DNA from: Protula sp. h YS-2021
Taxonomy: Eukaryota; Annelida; Polychaeta; Sabellida; Serpulidae
Reading direction: 5' to 3'
Length of the DNA: 64,000 nt
Assembly (NCBI GenBank): GCA_949752745.1
Contig: OX457034.1
Span: 2,948,646 to 3,012,645 of the forward strand
Of the stretch, positions 26,601 to 37,906 are shown one piece after another. Below the pieces are notes generated by a model that was given only the letters and a program-made list of their open reading frames with translations, was not told the origin of the DNA and searched no databases. Position numbers and translations under genes: made by a program. Numbering within the stretch: the stretch's first letter is position 1; the number at the start of each line of letters is the position of its first letter.

Positions 26601-29600
26601 AAGGAAGACCACATTACAGGCACATGCAACGCTGAGCAATCATTAAGCATTTGGACATCTTCAAACTAAAGACGACTTTTGCAAAGTACTCATCTTTTCA
26701 ACTTGAAAAGACACACGGGGCAAATACACAGCCTCAGGCCACCACTTGTTCAGGTACGCAATGCGATTTTTGACATTTGTCCCACCCACTGATTGTCCTG
26801 GTTTCCCTACCCAAAACATGCCAAAGTGTCGATGCCTTAGTCTTGACGACTACAGACACAACACTTGCCCTATGGAAAAAAATACATCCCATACTAATTT
26901 TGATTTTAAACCACAATGTTACACAGACAAGTTGCATTTCTCGGGAAAAATAGACTTTACAGATGACGGTACAAGAAGTTATAAATTCCCACTATGCAAA
27001 GCATGCTCTATCAAGTGACCACTCATCCGGTTGGCATAAAGATCGCACTGCATACTAACCACTCACCGTGGACATAAAGATCGCACCGTCAAGAGCACAC
27101 ATTGCATGCTCCATCAAGTGACCACTCATCCGATTGGCATAAAGATCGCGCTACGTAGTGACCACTCACCGTGGACATAAAGATCGCACTGTCCAGAGCA
27201 CACATTGCTAACAAGAAATTGCAACTGCTTGCAAGCAAACACATGCCAAAGTTCAAAACGTTAAAATAGAAAAGTAACTTGTCCGTATTACACACTGGAT
27301 TAAAAGGAAGACCACATTACAGGCACATGCAACGCTGAGCAATCATTAAGCATTTGGACATCTTCAAAATAAAGGCGACTGTTGCAAAATACTCATCTTT
27401 TCAACTTGAAAAGACACACGGGGCAAATACACAGCCTCAGGCCACCACCTGTTCAGGTACGCAATGCGATTTTTGACATTTGTCCCACCCCACTGATTGT
27501 CCTGGTTTCCCTACCCAAAACATGCCAAAGTGTCGATGCCTTAGTCTTGACGACTACAGACACAACTGTTGCCCTATGGAAAAAATACATCCCATACCAT
27601 ACCAAATTTGATTTTTAACCACAGTGTTACACAGACAAGTTGCATTTCTCGAAAAAAAAAACTTTACAGATGACGGTGCAAGAAGTTATAAATTCCCACT
27701 ATGCAAAGCATGCTCCATCAAGTGACCACTCATCCGGTTGGCATAAAGATCGCACTGCATACTAACCACTCACCGTGGACATAAAGATCGCACCGTCAAG
27801 AGCACACATTGCATGCTCCATCAAGTGACCACTCATCCGATTGGCATAAAGATCGCACTACGTAGTGACCACTCACCGTGGACATAAAGATCGCACTGTC
27901 CAGAGCACACATTGCTAACAAGAAATTGCAACTGCTTGCAAGCAAACACATGCCAAAGTTCAAAACTTTAAAATGGAAAAGTAACTTGTCCGTATTACAC
28001 ACTTGATTAAAAGGAAGACCACATTACAGGCACATGCAACGCTGAGCAATCATTAAGCATTTGGACATCTTCAAAATAAAGGCGACTTTTGCAAAGTACT
28101 CATCTTTTCAACTTGAAAAGACACACGGGGAAAATACACAGCCTCAGGCCACCACCTGTTCAGGTACGCAATGCGATTTTTGACATTTGTCCCACCCCAC
28201 TGATTGTCCTGGTTTCCCTACCCAAAACATGCCAAAGTGTCGATGCCTTAGTCTTGACGACTACAGACACAACTGTTGCCCTATGGAAAAAATACATCCC
28301 ATACCAATTCTAATTTTTAACCACAGCGTTACACAGACCAGTTGCATTTCTCGAAAAAAAAGACTTTACAGATGACGGTCAAGAAGTTATAAATTCCCAC
28401 TATGCAAAGCATGCTTCATCAAGTGACCACTCATCCGGTTGGCATAAAGATCGCACTACGTACTAACCACTCACCGTGGACATAAAGATCGCACCGTCAA
28501 GAGCACACATTGCATGCTCCATCAAGTGACCACTCATCCGATTGGCATAAAGATCGCACTACGTAGTGACCACTCACCGTGGACATAAAGATCGCACTGT
28601 CCAGAGCACACATTGCTAACAAGAAATTGCAACTGCTTGCAAGCAAACACATGCCAAAGTTCAAAACGTTAAAATGGAAAAGTAACTTGTCCGTATTACA
28701 CACTTGATTAAAAGGAAGACCACATTACAGGCACATGCAACGCTGAGCAATCATTAAGCATTTGGACATCTTCAAAATAAAGGCGACTTTTGCAAAGTAC
28801 TCATCTTTTCAACTTGAAAAGACACACGGGGCAAATACACAGCCTCAGGCCACCACCTGTTCAGGTACGCAATGCGATTTTTTACATTTGTCCCACAGCA
28901 CTGATTGTCCTGGTTTCCCTACCCAAAACATGCCAAAGTGTCGATGCCTAAGTCTTGACGACTTAAGACACAACTGTTGCCCTATGGAAAAAATACATCC
29001 CATACCAATTTTGATTTTTAACCACAGCGTTACACAGATCAGTTGCATTTCTCGAATAAAAAGACTTTACAGATGACGGTGCAAGAAGTTATAAACTCCC
29101 ACTATGCAAAGCATGCTCCATCAAGTGACCACTCATCCGGTTGGCATAAAGATCGCACTACGTACTAACCACTCACCGTGGACATAAAGATCGCACCGTC
29201 AAGAGCACACATTGCATGCTCCTTCAAGTGACCACTCATCCGATTGGCATAAAGATCGCACTACGTAGTGACCACTCACCGTGGACATAAAGATCGCACT
29301 GTCCAGAGCACACATTGCTAACAAGAAATTGCAACTGCTTGCAAGCAAACACATGCCAAAGTTCAAAACGTTAAAATGGAAAAGTAACTTGTCCGTATTA
29401 CACACTGGATTAAAAGGAAGACCACATTACAGGCACATGCAACTCTGAGCAATCATTAAGCATTTGGACATCTTCAAAATAAAGGCGACTGTTGGAAAGT
29501 ACTCATCTTTTCAACTTGAAAAGACACACGGGGCAAATACACAGCCTCAGGCCACCACCTGTTCAGGTACGCAATGCGATTTTTGACATTTGTCCCACCC

Positions 29601-30830
29601 CACTGATTGTCCTGGTTTCCGTACCCAAAACATGCCAAAGTGTCGATGCCTTAGTCTTGACGACTACAGACACAACTGTTGCCCTATGGAAAAAATACAT
29701 CCCGTACCAATTTTGATTTTTAACCACAGCGTTACACAGACCAGTTGCATTTCTCGAAAAAAAGACTTTACAGATGACGGTGCAAGAAGTTATAAATTCC
29801 CACTATGCAAAGCGTGCTCCATCAAGTGACCACTCATCCGGTTGGCATAAAGATCGCACTACGTACTAACCACTCACCGTGGACATAAAGATCGCACCGT
29901 CAAGAGCACACATTGCATGCTCCATCAAGTGACCACTCATCCGATTGGCATAAAGATCGCACTACGTAGTGACCACTCACCGTGGACATAAAGATCGCAC
30001 TGTCCAGAGCACACATTGCTATCAAGAAATTGCAACTGCTTGCAAGCAAACACATGCCAAAATTCAAAACGTTAAAATGGAAAAGTAACTTGTATGTATT
30101 ACACACTGGATTAAAAGGAAGACCACATTACAGGCACATGCAACGCTGAGCAATCATTAAGCATTTGGACATCTTCAAAATAAAGGCGACTTTTGCAAAG
30201 TACTCATGTTTTCAACTTGAAAAGACACACGGGGCAAATACACAGCCCCAGGCCACCACCTGTTCAGGTACGCAATGCGATTTTTGACATTTGTCCCACC
30301 CCACTGATTGTCCTGGTTTCCCTACCCAAAACATGCCAAAGTGTCGATGCCTTAGTCTTGACGACTACAGACACAACAGTTGCCCTATGGAAAAAATACA
30401 TCCCATACTCATTTTGAATTAAAACCACAATGTTACACAGACAAGTTGCATTTCTCGAAAAAAAAGGCTTTACAGATGACGGTGCAAGAAGTTATAAATT
30501 CCCACTATGCAAAGCATGCTCCATCAAGTGACCATTTATCCGGTTGGCATAAAGATCGCACTACGTACTAACCACTCACCGTGGACATAAAGATCGCACC
30601 GTCAAGAGCACACATTGCATGCTCCATCAAGTGACCACTCATCCGATTGGCATAAAGATCGCACTACGTAGTGACCACTCACCGTGGACATAAAGATCGC
30701 ACTGTCCAGAGCACACATTGCTAACAAGAAATTGCAACTGCTTGCAAGCAAACACATGACAAAGTTCAAAACTTTAAAATGGAAAAGTAATTGGTCCGTA
30801 TTAAACACTGGATTAAAACCAAAAAAACAG
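20690..30830 (+). repeat. Tandem array of ~702-bp satellite monomers
   Basis: About 13 full copies plus a degenerate start. The landmark ACTCATCTTTTCAA recurs near 21775, 22478, 23178, 23882, 24583, 25287, 25988, 26690, 27392, 28099, 28800, 29502 and 30200, a spacing of 700-707 bp. Each monomer contains a ~103-bp internal duplication (TGCTCCATCAAGTGACCACT ... AGAGCACACATTGC), the second half of which carries the perfect palindrome ACTACGTAGT. Two monomer variants alternate in places (offset 1,405 bp, e.g. 23168 and 24573), so part of the array is dimeric. The short ORFs in each copy are repeats of the same non-coding frames. Confidence 0.95.
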
Positions 30831-30840
30831 ACAGATATCT

Positions 30841-31068
30841 TTAATATTTTGTAGCTTTGGAGCCATGCCTCATCCATGAAATTTTTTTCTGAATTTTCTT
30901 GACGTTATAATTATGGAGAGTTCCACGCTTCCTTCTGCTTTCGTTCAGCCTTGACGCTATCTGAGAACAGTTTGGTGTCATATCTTTTTGCAAATAGTCA
31001 CTGAAGAGCTCTTGCAATTCCGCATTCTGTTCTGCTGAGAAGTATGTTCTTCTCTTGGACTTACGCAT
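30841..31068 (-). CDS. Probable C-terminal exon of the tyrosine recombinase gene
   Basis: This frame gives a basic, helix-rich ~75-residue segment starting MRKSKRRTYFSAEQNAELQE and ending GSKATKY before a TAA at 30841-30843, only about 10 bp from the 702-bp satellite. It contains SQIASRLNESRRKRGTL and NVKKIQKKISW, a layout like a small helix-turn-helix or homeodomain-like DNA-binding fold. Tyrosine recombinases of this animal family, as I know them, end with a short conserved helical segment after the catalytic domain, which fits. The splice join is uncertain: the upstream exon could end at a weak donor near 31287, and a TTAG acceptor stands just before AAAATGCG. It could instead be a separate ORF. 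Confidence 0.5.
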   Translation of the reverse strand: MRKSKRRTYFSAEQNAELQELFSDYLQKDMTPNCSQIASRLNESRRKRGTLHNYNVKKIQKKISWMRHGSKATKY

Positions 31069-31299
31069 TTTCTAATGCTCTGCCAAAAAGAAAAAAAACA
31101 TTTTATTATTTCTTTCTTGGGTTTCGTTATCGTTTTTTATTGAAAAGTAATAAAGATAAATGACTTGTTGTTTCTATTATGTGTTACAATAATTTTCCTG
31201 TCGACTTTGTTTATATGATCCAAGCCAGCCTTTTAATAACTGGACAATCAGTTAATAATGTGCATTTAAACGAAATCAATAAACGGACAATATCACAAC

Positions 31300-31488
31300 C
31301 TATGCAGATTTCCATTTCGGCGTCCTCACGTTCGAACATATCTGGGGCAAACCAGTCATTTTCATCGGTCTCAACGGGAGTTTCTGGTCTGTGCTGTGGA
31401 TTCGGCTGTAGGGCATCGTCTTCTTCATCTATACCAAGGTCTTCCTCTCTTCGTCTGATCTCCTCTTCCTCACTGACTCTTACTATTT
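31300..31488 (-). CDS. Tyrosine recombinase gene, acidic exon after the catalytic domain
   Basis: The exon begins after a TTATGTTAG acceptor and continues in the phase left by the donor at 31716 (GCT G | AA ATA GTA). It encodes an acidic linker with IVRVSEEEEIRRREEDLG, DEEDDALQPN and FAPDMFEREDAEMEI. The donor is a weak GTTGTG at about 31299. Acidic tails after the recombinase domain are ordinary in this family and no function is assigned. Frame continuity with the catalytic exon requires correcting a one-base insertion there. Confidence 0.6.
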
Positions 31489-31715
31489 CTAACATAAAAA
31501 GGATGCAATTTAATCATGAATGTAATTTATCCTGCTACAGAGACCAACCATGTTTACCAAAATAGATATTTATATTTATTTTAATTTCTTTTTTAAAAAC
31601 AAGCGGCAGCTATTGAAATTTATCTGCCTGTCCGTAATCTTGTTTCGATTAAAATTAAAGTGCTTACAGGCATAAATTGAACACGTTTACATCCCCGTGG
31701 TATAAAAAAACTTAC

Positions 31716-31912
31716 CAGCCATATCGGTGTCATGCAAAGGCGTATTTATATACTTCTTCGTTAATCCCAAATCCTGTATCAGCAAAAACCTTTGCCACTT
31801 CCAGCCTTTCAATTGACGGACTGAGCTGTCGGTAGAAAACCTTGTGGACCTCGGTGGTATGCCCCATGTGGTCAAGGAAATGCTCCAACTGCTGCTGTGT
31901 TAGGTCGAACGA
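31716..31912 (-). CDS. Tyrosine recombinase catalytic exon with box-II His and Tyr nucleophile
   Basis: Starts after TTTCAG and ends at G|GTAAGT. The translation contains EHFLDHMGHTTEVHKVFYR, the hallmark of a tyrosine recombinase C-terminus: GH-x(7)-[F]Y, where His is the box-II/III histidine and the Tyr before RQLSP is the predicted DNA-attacking residue. It joins in phase to ATLTQ of the preceding exon. The exon is 197 nt, one too many: after LEVAKV the frame must shift to reach LLIQDLGLTKKYINTP and the next exon. The break coincides with a 5-T run on the coding strand (plus-strand 31784-31788), so it is a homopolymer insertion or a sequencing error. Confidence 0.8.
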
Positions 31913-32140
31913 CTGAAACGCAATACAAATTAATATACTAAAACATGCATTTTATACCGAAACAGACTTTGAATTGGAGGAAATATGTTTTAGAAAACAT
32001 ATATTACAAGGAGAACGAAGCTCAAAATACCATGCCCATCTTAATTGAAGTCCAAGCAAATTAAATATACACCACACTGAAATCTATACTGTAAATTGAT
32101 TTTAATTAAGTTATTTGCACAGACAGGACACTATAATTAC

Positions 32141-32259
32141 CTGAGTGAGAGTGGCAAAATATTTTCTCAAATTAGTGGACCTAATTCGTTCTGGGTACTG
32201 TAACTCGGCTTCTTTGGTGACGGTTGCCAATGCAGCGTAGCCACGAACCACTCCAAACG
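32141..32259 (-). CDS. Tyrosine recombinase catalytic exon with second Arg (LRKY)
   Basis: A 119-nt exon between a TTAG acceptor and a CAG|GTAATT donor. It encodes FGVVRGYAALATVTK ... YPERIRSTNLRKYFATLTQ. The STNLRKYFAT block corresponds to the H-x-x-R motif of tyrosine recombinases, with the Arg retained and Thr/Ser in the usual His position. The phase matches both neighbours: two bases complete a codon begun across the preceding GC-AG intron, and it ends in phase 0. Confidence 0.8.
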
Positions 32260-32477
32260 CTAATTAAAGTAGGATAAATTCATTGTGTTTAATAACAATA
32301 AAGATGTCTGTATTGTTTTCTGGTTTAAAATTCGATTACATACAGCCAGCAAACTTGCTTCGTTAAGCTTTTTTATTTAAAATCTATTTACTTACAGATA
32401 GAATTTTTTCTTTTCACAATCTTTTTCTTTGAACGCGAATTACGTAGCACAAGATGTATATTCCACATTAAACTTGC

Positions 32478-32598
32478 CTCTCCGCGCAAAAAGATAAGGA
32501 CTGTTGACACTGACGCCTACTTTTCTCCTATTCTGCACAATAAAGTGCAGCAACTTTGAACACAGTTGCGGAACAATGCACGGCACTGGTTTCGACCA
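32478..32598 (-). CDS. Tyrosine recombinase catalytic exon (KPVPCIVP ... NSPYLFAR)
   Basis: A 121-nt exon after TTTTTAG. It encodes WSKPVPCIVPQLCSKLL, then HFIVQNRRKVGV, then VNSPYLFARR. The 'PVP-x(n)-NPYLFAR' pattern is the region between the active-site Lys hairpin and box II in this recombinase family. To keep phase with the exon at 32259 the donor must be GC rather than GT: AGAG|GCAAGT, a textbook GC-AG donor. Reading through instead meets a stop soon after. Confidence 0.8.
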
Positions 32599-32818
32599 CT
32601 AAAAACACCAAAATAGAAACTATGGTAAAAAGAACATACATCTGTATGCTTTGTAATTTTAAATCAAATTAAAAGACTGATAAAGCCCACATTTCGTCCA
32701 TCGCTAACTATAACCCAAATTATCTGTGCAATTTTCTTCAGTCAAACTAAATAAAAATTTCTATTTTGCTCCATATAATGGCGAAGTAAAACACCTATAT
32801 TACTGAGAAACTACAAAC

Positions 32819-32942
32819 CTTTCCCCTGATTTCAATGACTTCATGTGTTCTTAGAATGTGCCGCTCACTCTGGGAAAGTTCCCCCATCAGGTCGTCGGAG
32901 ATCTCGTCTATATCTTGTATTCTTTGCTCGTAACTGCTCAAC
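32819..32942 (-). CDS. Tyrosine recombinase exon with the RGK lysine
   Basis: A 124-nt exon between TTTTAG and AAAG|GTTTGT. It encodes SSYEQRIQDIDEISDDLM, then GELSQSERHIL, then EVIEIRGK. It corresponds to the helices after box I and to the beta-hairpin Lys (RGK) that opens the second half of the catalytic domain. It joins in phase to the upstream exon (AT|G gives M) and to WSKPVP downstream. Confidence 0.8.
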
Positions 32943-33228
32943 CTAAAACATTTATTTTGAAATGCACAAGAAAATCCACAAACAATTACTTCTATTCCTT
33001 ATTTACTTTATTTCATAACTTCACTATTTGCCCCTGTGATTTTAAAGCAAAGTAAAATGCAGATAAATGCCTCCCTTAACTGAATCCCAAATTATCGGTA
33101 TCATTCTCTGCCTTTAAAACCATATGAAATACAGACAAGTCCCACCTTTCTTCTAAGAGTTAAACGCAGCCACATTTTTACTCAGTTTACACCAAAAAAG
33201 AAATGATATAAAAATAAATAGTACTTAC

Positions 33229-34987
33229 ATTATGGCCTGGACTTCTCCGCACCGTCTTCTGTTGAAGGAAATCAGCTTGGGAATGACAAGAACGATGGCT
33301 CGGTGGTAGTTTCCGTACGTCACATCTTCGCAGTCGAAATTTGACATTTCTGTGTTCAGGTAGCTGGCCAGTTTTGTCACATCGGCAGGCAGAGGCAAGG
33401 GTTTTCTAATGTTTAACTTTCTGTTGAAGAGGCAGACTTTCGCGAGGTTTGATGACCATTTGATGTCCATTTGTTGTAAGAAATCTGTTGCATCTTGTCG
33501 ACGTTGTGGTTTCTTATCTATTATTGCTTGGCTAAGCTTGATATTGGCGAGGCGCTTGAGATAATAACGCAGCTTTATGGCATTTGATGGAGCCTGGAAC
33601 TTTTCGTCGTTGTTTTCGTCTTGGAGGGACACTTGCATGGCTCCCTTGCACACCGTCTTAAAATGCTCGGGTTTTACATAATATGAAAAATCTTCATCCT
33701 TTTCTTCTGTGTTAATCTCGTTCATCGCAATTAGGAGGCGAGATGCTAATCGCATAACTCCCGAAGTATAGTACTTTCGGTTTATCTTGTTACCAGCGTT
33801 CCGAATCATCCAATTATTTCCGAGCCCAACTATCAGACGGTCTTGCTGGGCAATGACGGTTATCTTGTCAGCCTTCATAATTGGGAACACTTATTTCTTC
33901 AGGAGATTGCTTGCTTGTCCTTTTTTTGAGGTTCCAGCTAGTGCTCGAGCCTGGACCTGGAGCTCACCAATACTTGGGACGTAAGGTGTCACTTCGAAGC
34001 TAGTACAATTGTTGATGTGTCGCCGAAGATAACTAATTTTTAGCCACTCCATGCAGTATGCGCAAGGCCCGTACTGATGTATGTCGAACTCCATGTCACA
34101 GGTACATCTTCTTCCCAACAGAATTTCTCCCCTTCCCTTGTTGATTACTCGCAAATTATGCTCATGGTTTCCTCTTAGTCTAAGATTTTGATACATTATG
34201 TCCCGTTTACTTTTATTTTCTTCTTTGATAATTGACTCAATTTCAGGATTCCTTATATGTATGTTCGATCTGACATGAGTGGCGAAGCTGGTAAATAATT
34301 TGTCTGTGTCCCTCTGATCACACTCAAACGGACAAGCCTGTAAGGAGTTGCGAACGCGTTTCATCCTGGATTCACATGTGCCTGTGTCTTCCTTGGCAAC
34401 AGCAGTGCAATATATTTCCGGGAATGTTTTATCATATACACGGTCTTTAACATGCGTCGCTGGCCTACCACGACCTTTCATTTCAAAAGAGGTTCGTTTT
34501 TGTTGCTCTGTAATGTTTGACACTACTTTCGCAAAACAGGTAATTCTGTGGTAGAGGTTGAAGTTTCCTTAGGCCAACGATCAGTTTGAAATACTTGATA
34601 TGAGTGATGCTTTTTTGGTTTGGATGATTTTCTTTTCTCTTTACTGCCTTTGTGTTGTGTGGGTGTCTGTGCTGTTTTCTTCCTTTTTATTTCCGGCGAT
34701 GCCATCGTTACGATATCTGAAGATGTCCGCTTTTTACCGTATTTTTTTGACGTCCCAGCCTTTGGCACCTCCGTGTCAGACACTGATTCTTCATCACTGT
34801 CATCCGAAGATGGACAAAATTCGGAATCACTAAAATTCAATATTTCTTTGACTTTAGAACTGCGCTTTTTCTTTCTTAGCAGTTTTTTCTTTTTTTGTTG
34901 TACCAGTTTGTCAAGGGAATTTACACATGAGATCTGCTCTTGTTCGTGACGCATTCGTCGTGCCATCACCTTTTCTGGCAACTTAAA
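33229..34987 (-). CDS. Large recombinase exon: basic/acidic N-region, zinc-finger region, core-binding domain and box-I Arg
   Basis: A 1.76-kb exon (acceptor CTGTTGCAG, donor AT|GTAAGT). Order on the minus strand: a Lys-rich segment; an acidic DSEFCPSSDDSDEE stretch; a Cys/His region (NSLQACPFECDQRDT, later CAYCMEWLKISYLRRHINNC, a C2HC-type finger); then the recombinase core-binding domain and box I, FNRRRCGEVQAIM, whose first Arg of RCGEV is the predicted catalytic Arg. Two breaks occur. There is a one-base frameshift at the A-run 34533-34536 (frame ends in TAG at 34523-34525 and continues in another frame as VVSNITEQQKR). There is also a single in-frame TAA at 33891-33893 between NLLKK and VFPIMKADKI. 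The zinc fingers upstream of a tyrosine recombinase fit a Crypton-like or related animal family. Confidence 0.75.
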
Positions 34988-35209
34988 CTGCAACAGAAAA
35001 AGGGAATGTCATGTAACTTGCGTTTTATCCACTAGTCTGTATCATTTATTTATTTTTAACCAAATATAATGACAGACAAAAGTGCATGTTTCCTTCGAAG
35101 AACTAATGCTAAAGGCGATCTTACCAATAACTTTTTTTTCTTATTTCACACCAAAATGAAATTACTGACAAGAGGCATGTTTCCTTGCAAGTATTACAGC
35201 TAAAAGCAT

Positions 35210-35640
35210 TGTTATCTGTATTTTTTAATTTTAAACTAAAGTTGAAGACAGACAAATAATTGCATCTGTACTTTTTTTTCATTTTAAATCAAACTACAGA
35301 CGGACTAATATTTGCATCTGTACTTTTTTTTTATTTTAAACTAAATTTGAAGACGGACAAATATTTGCATCTGTACTTTTTTTCATTTTAAACCAAAGTT
35401 CAAGACGGACAAACATTTGCATCTGTACTTTTTTTATTTTAAACTAAAGTTGAAGACAGACAAATAATTGCATCTGTACTTTTTTTCATTTTAAACCAAA
35501 CTGCAAGACGGACTAATATTTGCATCTGTACTTTTTTTCATTTTCAACTAAAGTTGAAGACGGACAAATATTTGCATCGGTACTTTTTTCATTTTAAACC
35601 AAAGTTCAAGACGGAAAAATATTTGCAGATCTTTCTTAAA
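35210..35640 (-). repeat. 52-bp intronic minisatellite
   Basis: About eight copies of a 51-53-bp unit with TGCATCTGTACTTTTTTT, CATTTTAAAC and AGACGGACAAATATT. The TGCATC landmark falls at 35261, 35313, 35366, 35418, 35469, 35521 and 35573. It lies in the recombinase intron between the exons ending at 35662 and starting at 34987. A degenerate relative of the unit appears in several other introns of the same gene. Confidence 0.9.
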
Positions 35641-35661
35641 ACTGTAAAGACAAACACAAAC

Positions 35662-35829
35662 CCGTTGTAGTTTTGGATATTCTTCAGGCGGCTCTATCAT
35701 TCCTTCATCTGACAATTGTTCTGCTGCTGTCTGTAGTACAGGGGCATCTGACTGTGTGTCTGATTCTTTTTGGAATGCTTCGCTTGATTGTTCATGCAGG
35801 CCAACTTCAATTCTTAACTTGCGCTTCTC
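35662..35829 (-). CDS. Recombinase gene, acidic N-terminal exon
   Basis: A 168-nt phase-0 exon after TTATAG, ending CGG|GTTTGT. It encodes EKRKLRIEVGLHEQSSEAFQ then KESDTQSDAPVLQTAAEQLS and PPEEYPKLQR. The composition (Glu, Ser, Thr, Gln) matches the duplicated exons upstream. The join to the large exon (FKLPEK) is in phase. It is likely a disordered region. Confidence 0.6.
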
Positions 35830-36043
35830 CTATAACATGTTACCCATTCATGTTTCTTTATAATTTTTTCCCAAAGCCATTAAGGAAACAATAGCCTGGT
35901 CTGTTAAAATTATTCCTTTCACGCCACAAACAATTAAAGGAAATTGTTTTATGATATTTTTAAAATACCATATTATTCTTTTAAATCACAACTACCAGCA
36001 ATGCAAAATTACGTTATCGCATATTATAAGAACACATACGGAC

Positions 36044-36226
36044 CTTAATCGGTATCTCTTCGGTAAGAGATTCCGAATTCTTGTCTGTTTCAGATTCTGT
36101 GTCTGCTTTCTCTTGCACTATTTCGGTAATACATTCTAAGGTCTTGTCTGTTTCAGATTCTGTGTACGCTGTATCTGGCACTGTTGCGGCCTTGTCCGGA
36201 TATTCTCTGATTGCCCCCGTTTCTTT
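36044..36226 (-). CDS. Duplicated N-terminal exon 8 (largest variant)
   Basis: A 183-nt phase-0 exon beginning KETGAIREYPDKAATVPDT, with an internal duplication of the phrase TESETDK. Its first half matches the seven exon copies at 36618-41551. It is bounded by TTTGTAG and AAG|GTCCGT. It is the most diverged member of the exon array and lacks the DEQVQQP ending. Confidence 0.6.
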
Positions 36227-36617
36227 CTACAAATAAAAAAAAATATACAATAAAACGTTTACTGATGCTAGTGATCTGTATCAATTATGATTTTTAACTA
36301 AACACAGTCACAGATAAATACCGTTTGAATCCTCATATATTACGTTTTCTCAATATTTTGCTGAGACTAAAAATCTGTATCTTTAACTGATTTTAAGCAG
36401 AAAAATAGACAGACAAATATGACTTCAATCTTACTACTTTACGTTTCCTCAATATACAATCAATTAACTTTGCTAGGCGGGGGCAGCAATTATCTGTATC
36501 ATTTACTGATTTTAAACCAAAGAATCAGACAGATGTGATTTCAATATTAGTGTATTTTTTATTTATTTATTTTTTTTTTGGGAGGGGGAGGTGGGGGGGG
36601 GGGGTAAACTAAAAGAC

Positions 36618-36728
36618 CTGTTCAACTTGCAAAGCCGGTTTCTGCACTTGCTCGTCTGACGATTCTGGCTGTGCCAGTCTCACTGTTGCTGCCATGTCCA
36701 CAGATGCTGTGACTGCCCCCGTTTCTTT
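36618..36728 (-). CDS. Duplicated N-terminal exon copy 7
   Basis: A 111-nt phase-0 exon with KETGAVTASVDMAATV, PESSDEQVQKP and ALQVEQ. It is bounded by TTTTCAG and CAG|GTCTTT. A (TA)n tract of about 77 bp (36752-36828) lies just upstream of the acceptor, and a C-run lies just downstream of the donor (seen as G-run 36580-36602 on the plus strand). Confidence 0.6.
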
Positions 36729-36748
36729 CTGAAAATATGAAAAAAATA

Positions 36749-36751
<3 letters not shown>

Positions 36752-36828
<77 letters not shown>
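36752..36828. repeat. (TA)n tract in recombinase intron
   Basis: Pure (TA)n about 25-30 bp before an exon acceptor on the minus strand. Sister tracts lie at about 37335-37352, 37862-37902, 39301-39345, 39855-39872, 40374-40470 and 40977-41082, in equivalent positions of the duplicated introns. Confidence 0.95.
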
Positions 36829-36830
<2 letters not shown>

Positions 36831-37196
36831 CAAGCGTTTGCAATTGCTAGTGAACTGTATCGATTCTGATTTTTAACTAAGCACAGTCACAGATAAATAC
36901 CATTTGAACCCTCATATATTACGTTTTCTCAATATTTTGCTGAGACTAAAAATCTGCATCTTTTACCGATTTTAAACAGAAAAATAGACAGACAAATATC
37001 ATTTCAATCCTACTACTTTACGTTTCCACAATATACAATCAATTAAGTTTGCTACGCGGGGGCAGCAATTATCTGTATCATTTGCTGATTTTAAACCAAA
37101 GAATCACACAGATCTGATTTTAGTACTAGTGTTTTTTTTATTTACTTATTTTTTTTGGGGGGGGGGGGAGTGGGGGGGCGCGGTAAACTAAAAGAC

Positions 37197-37307
37197 CTGT
37201 TCAACTTGTAAAGGCGGTTGCTGCACTTGTTCGTCGGACGTTTCCGGTTGCCCCAGTGACACTGTTGCGGCCTTGTCCAGAGATGCTGTGACTGCCCCCG
37301 TTTCTTT
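37197..37307 (-). CDS. Duplicated N-terminal exon copy 6
   Basis: A 111-nt phase-0 exon: [20 protein letters not shown], then [17 protein letters not shown]. The protein is identical to the copy at 39716-39826. Splice signals match the other copies. Confidence 0.6.
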
Positions 37308-37712
37308 CTGAAAATATTGACAAAATACTTATAAAATATATATATATATATAATCAAGCGTTTGCTGATGCTAGTGATCTGTATCGATTCTGATTTTTGA
37401 CTAAACACAGTCACAGATAAATACCGTTTGAATCCTCATATATTATGTTTTCTCAATATTTTGCTGAGACTAAAAATCTGTATCTTTTACTGATTTTAAA
37501 CAGAAAAATAGACAGACAAATATCATTTCAATCCTACTACTTTACGTTTCCTCAATATACAATCAATTACCTTTGCTAAGCGGGGCAGCAATTATCTGTA
37601 TCATTTGCTGATTTTCAACCAAAGATCAGACATGTATGATTTTAATCCTAATGTTTTTTGTTTTTTTTTGGGTTTTTTTTTCTGGGGGGTGGGGGGGGGC
37701 TAAACTTAAGAC

Positions 37713-37841
37713 CTGTTCAACTTGTAAAGGTGTCCACCCTGCTTCGTGTGGTTGCTGGACTTGTTCGTCTGACGTTTCTGGCTGTGTCAGTGGCACTGTT
37801 GCTGCCATGTCCAGAGATGCTGTGTCTGCCCCCGCTTCTTT
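37713..37841 (-). CDS. Duplicated N-terminal exon copy 5 (long form)
   Basis: A 129-nt phase-0 exon: [31 protein letters not shown], then HEAGWTPLQVEQ. The six-residue insert HEAGWT distinguishes long from short copies. It is identical in protein to the copy at 40225-40353. Confidence 0.6.
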
Positions 37842-37860
37842 CTGAAAATATAAAAAAATA

Positions 37861-37904
<44 letters not shown>

Positions 37905-37906
37905 TC

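Noticed and set aside
1250..30830. Possible CRISPR-like array because of regular repeats
   Set aside because: No unique spacers separate the repeats; units are contiguous satellites in a eukaryotic context.
21472..30877. Recurrent ~68-92-residue ORFs in the 702-bp array
   Set aside because: Shared among all monomers, repeatedly broken by single-base indels, with no recognisable domain.
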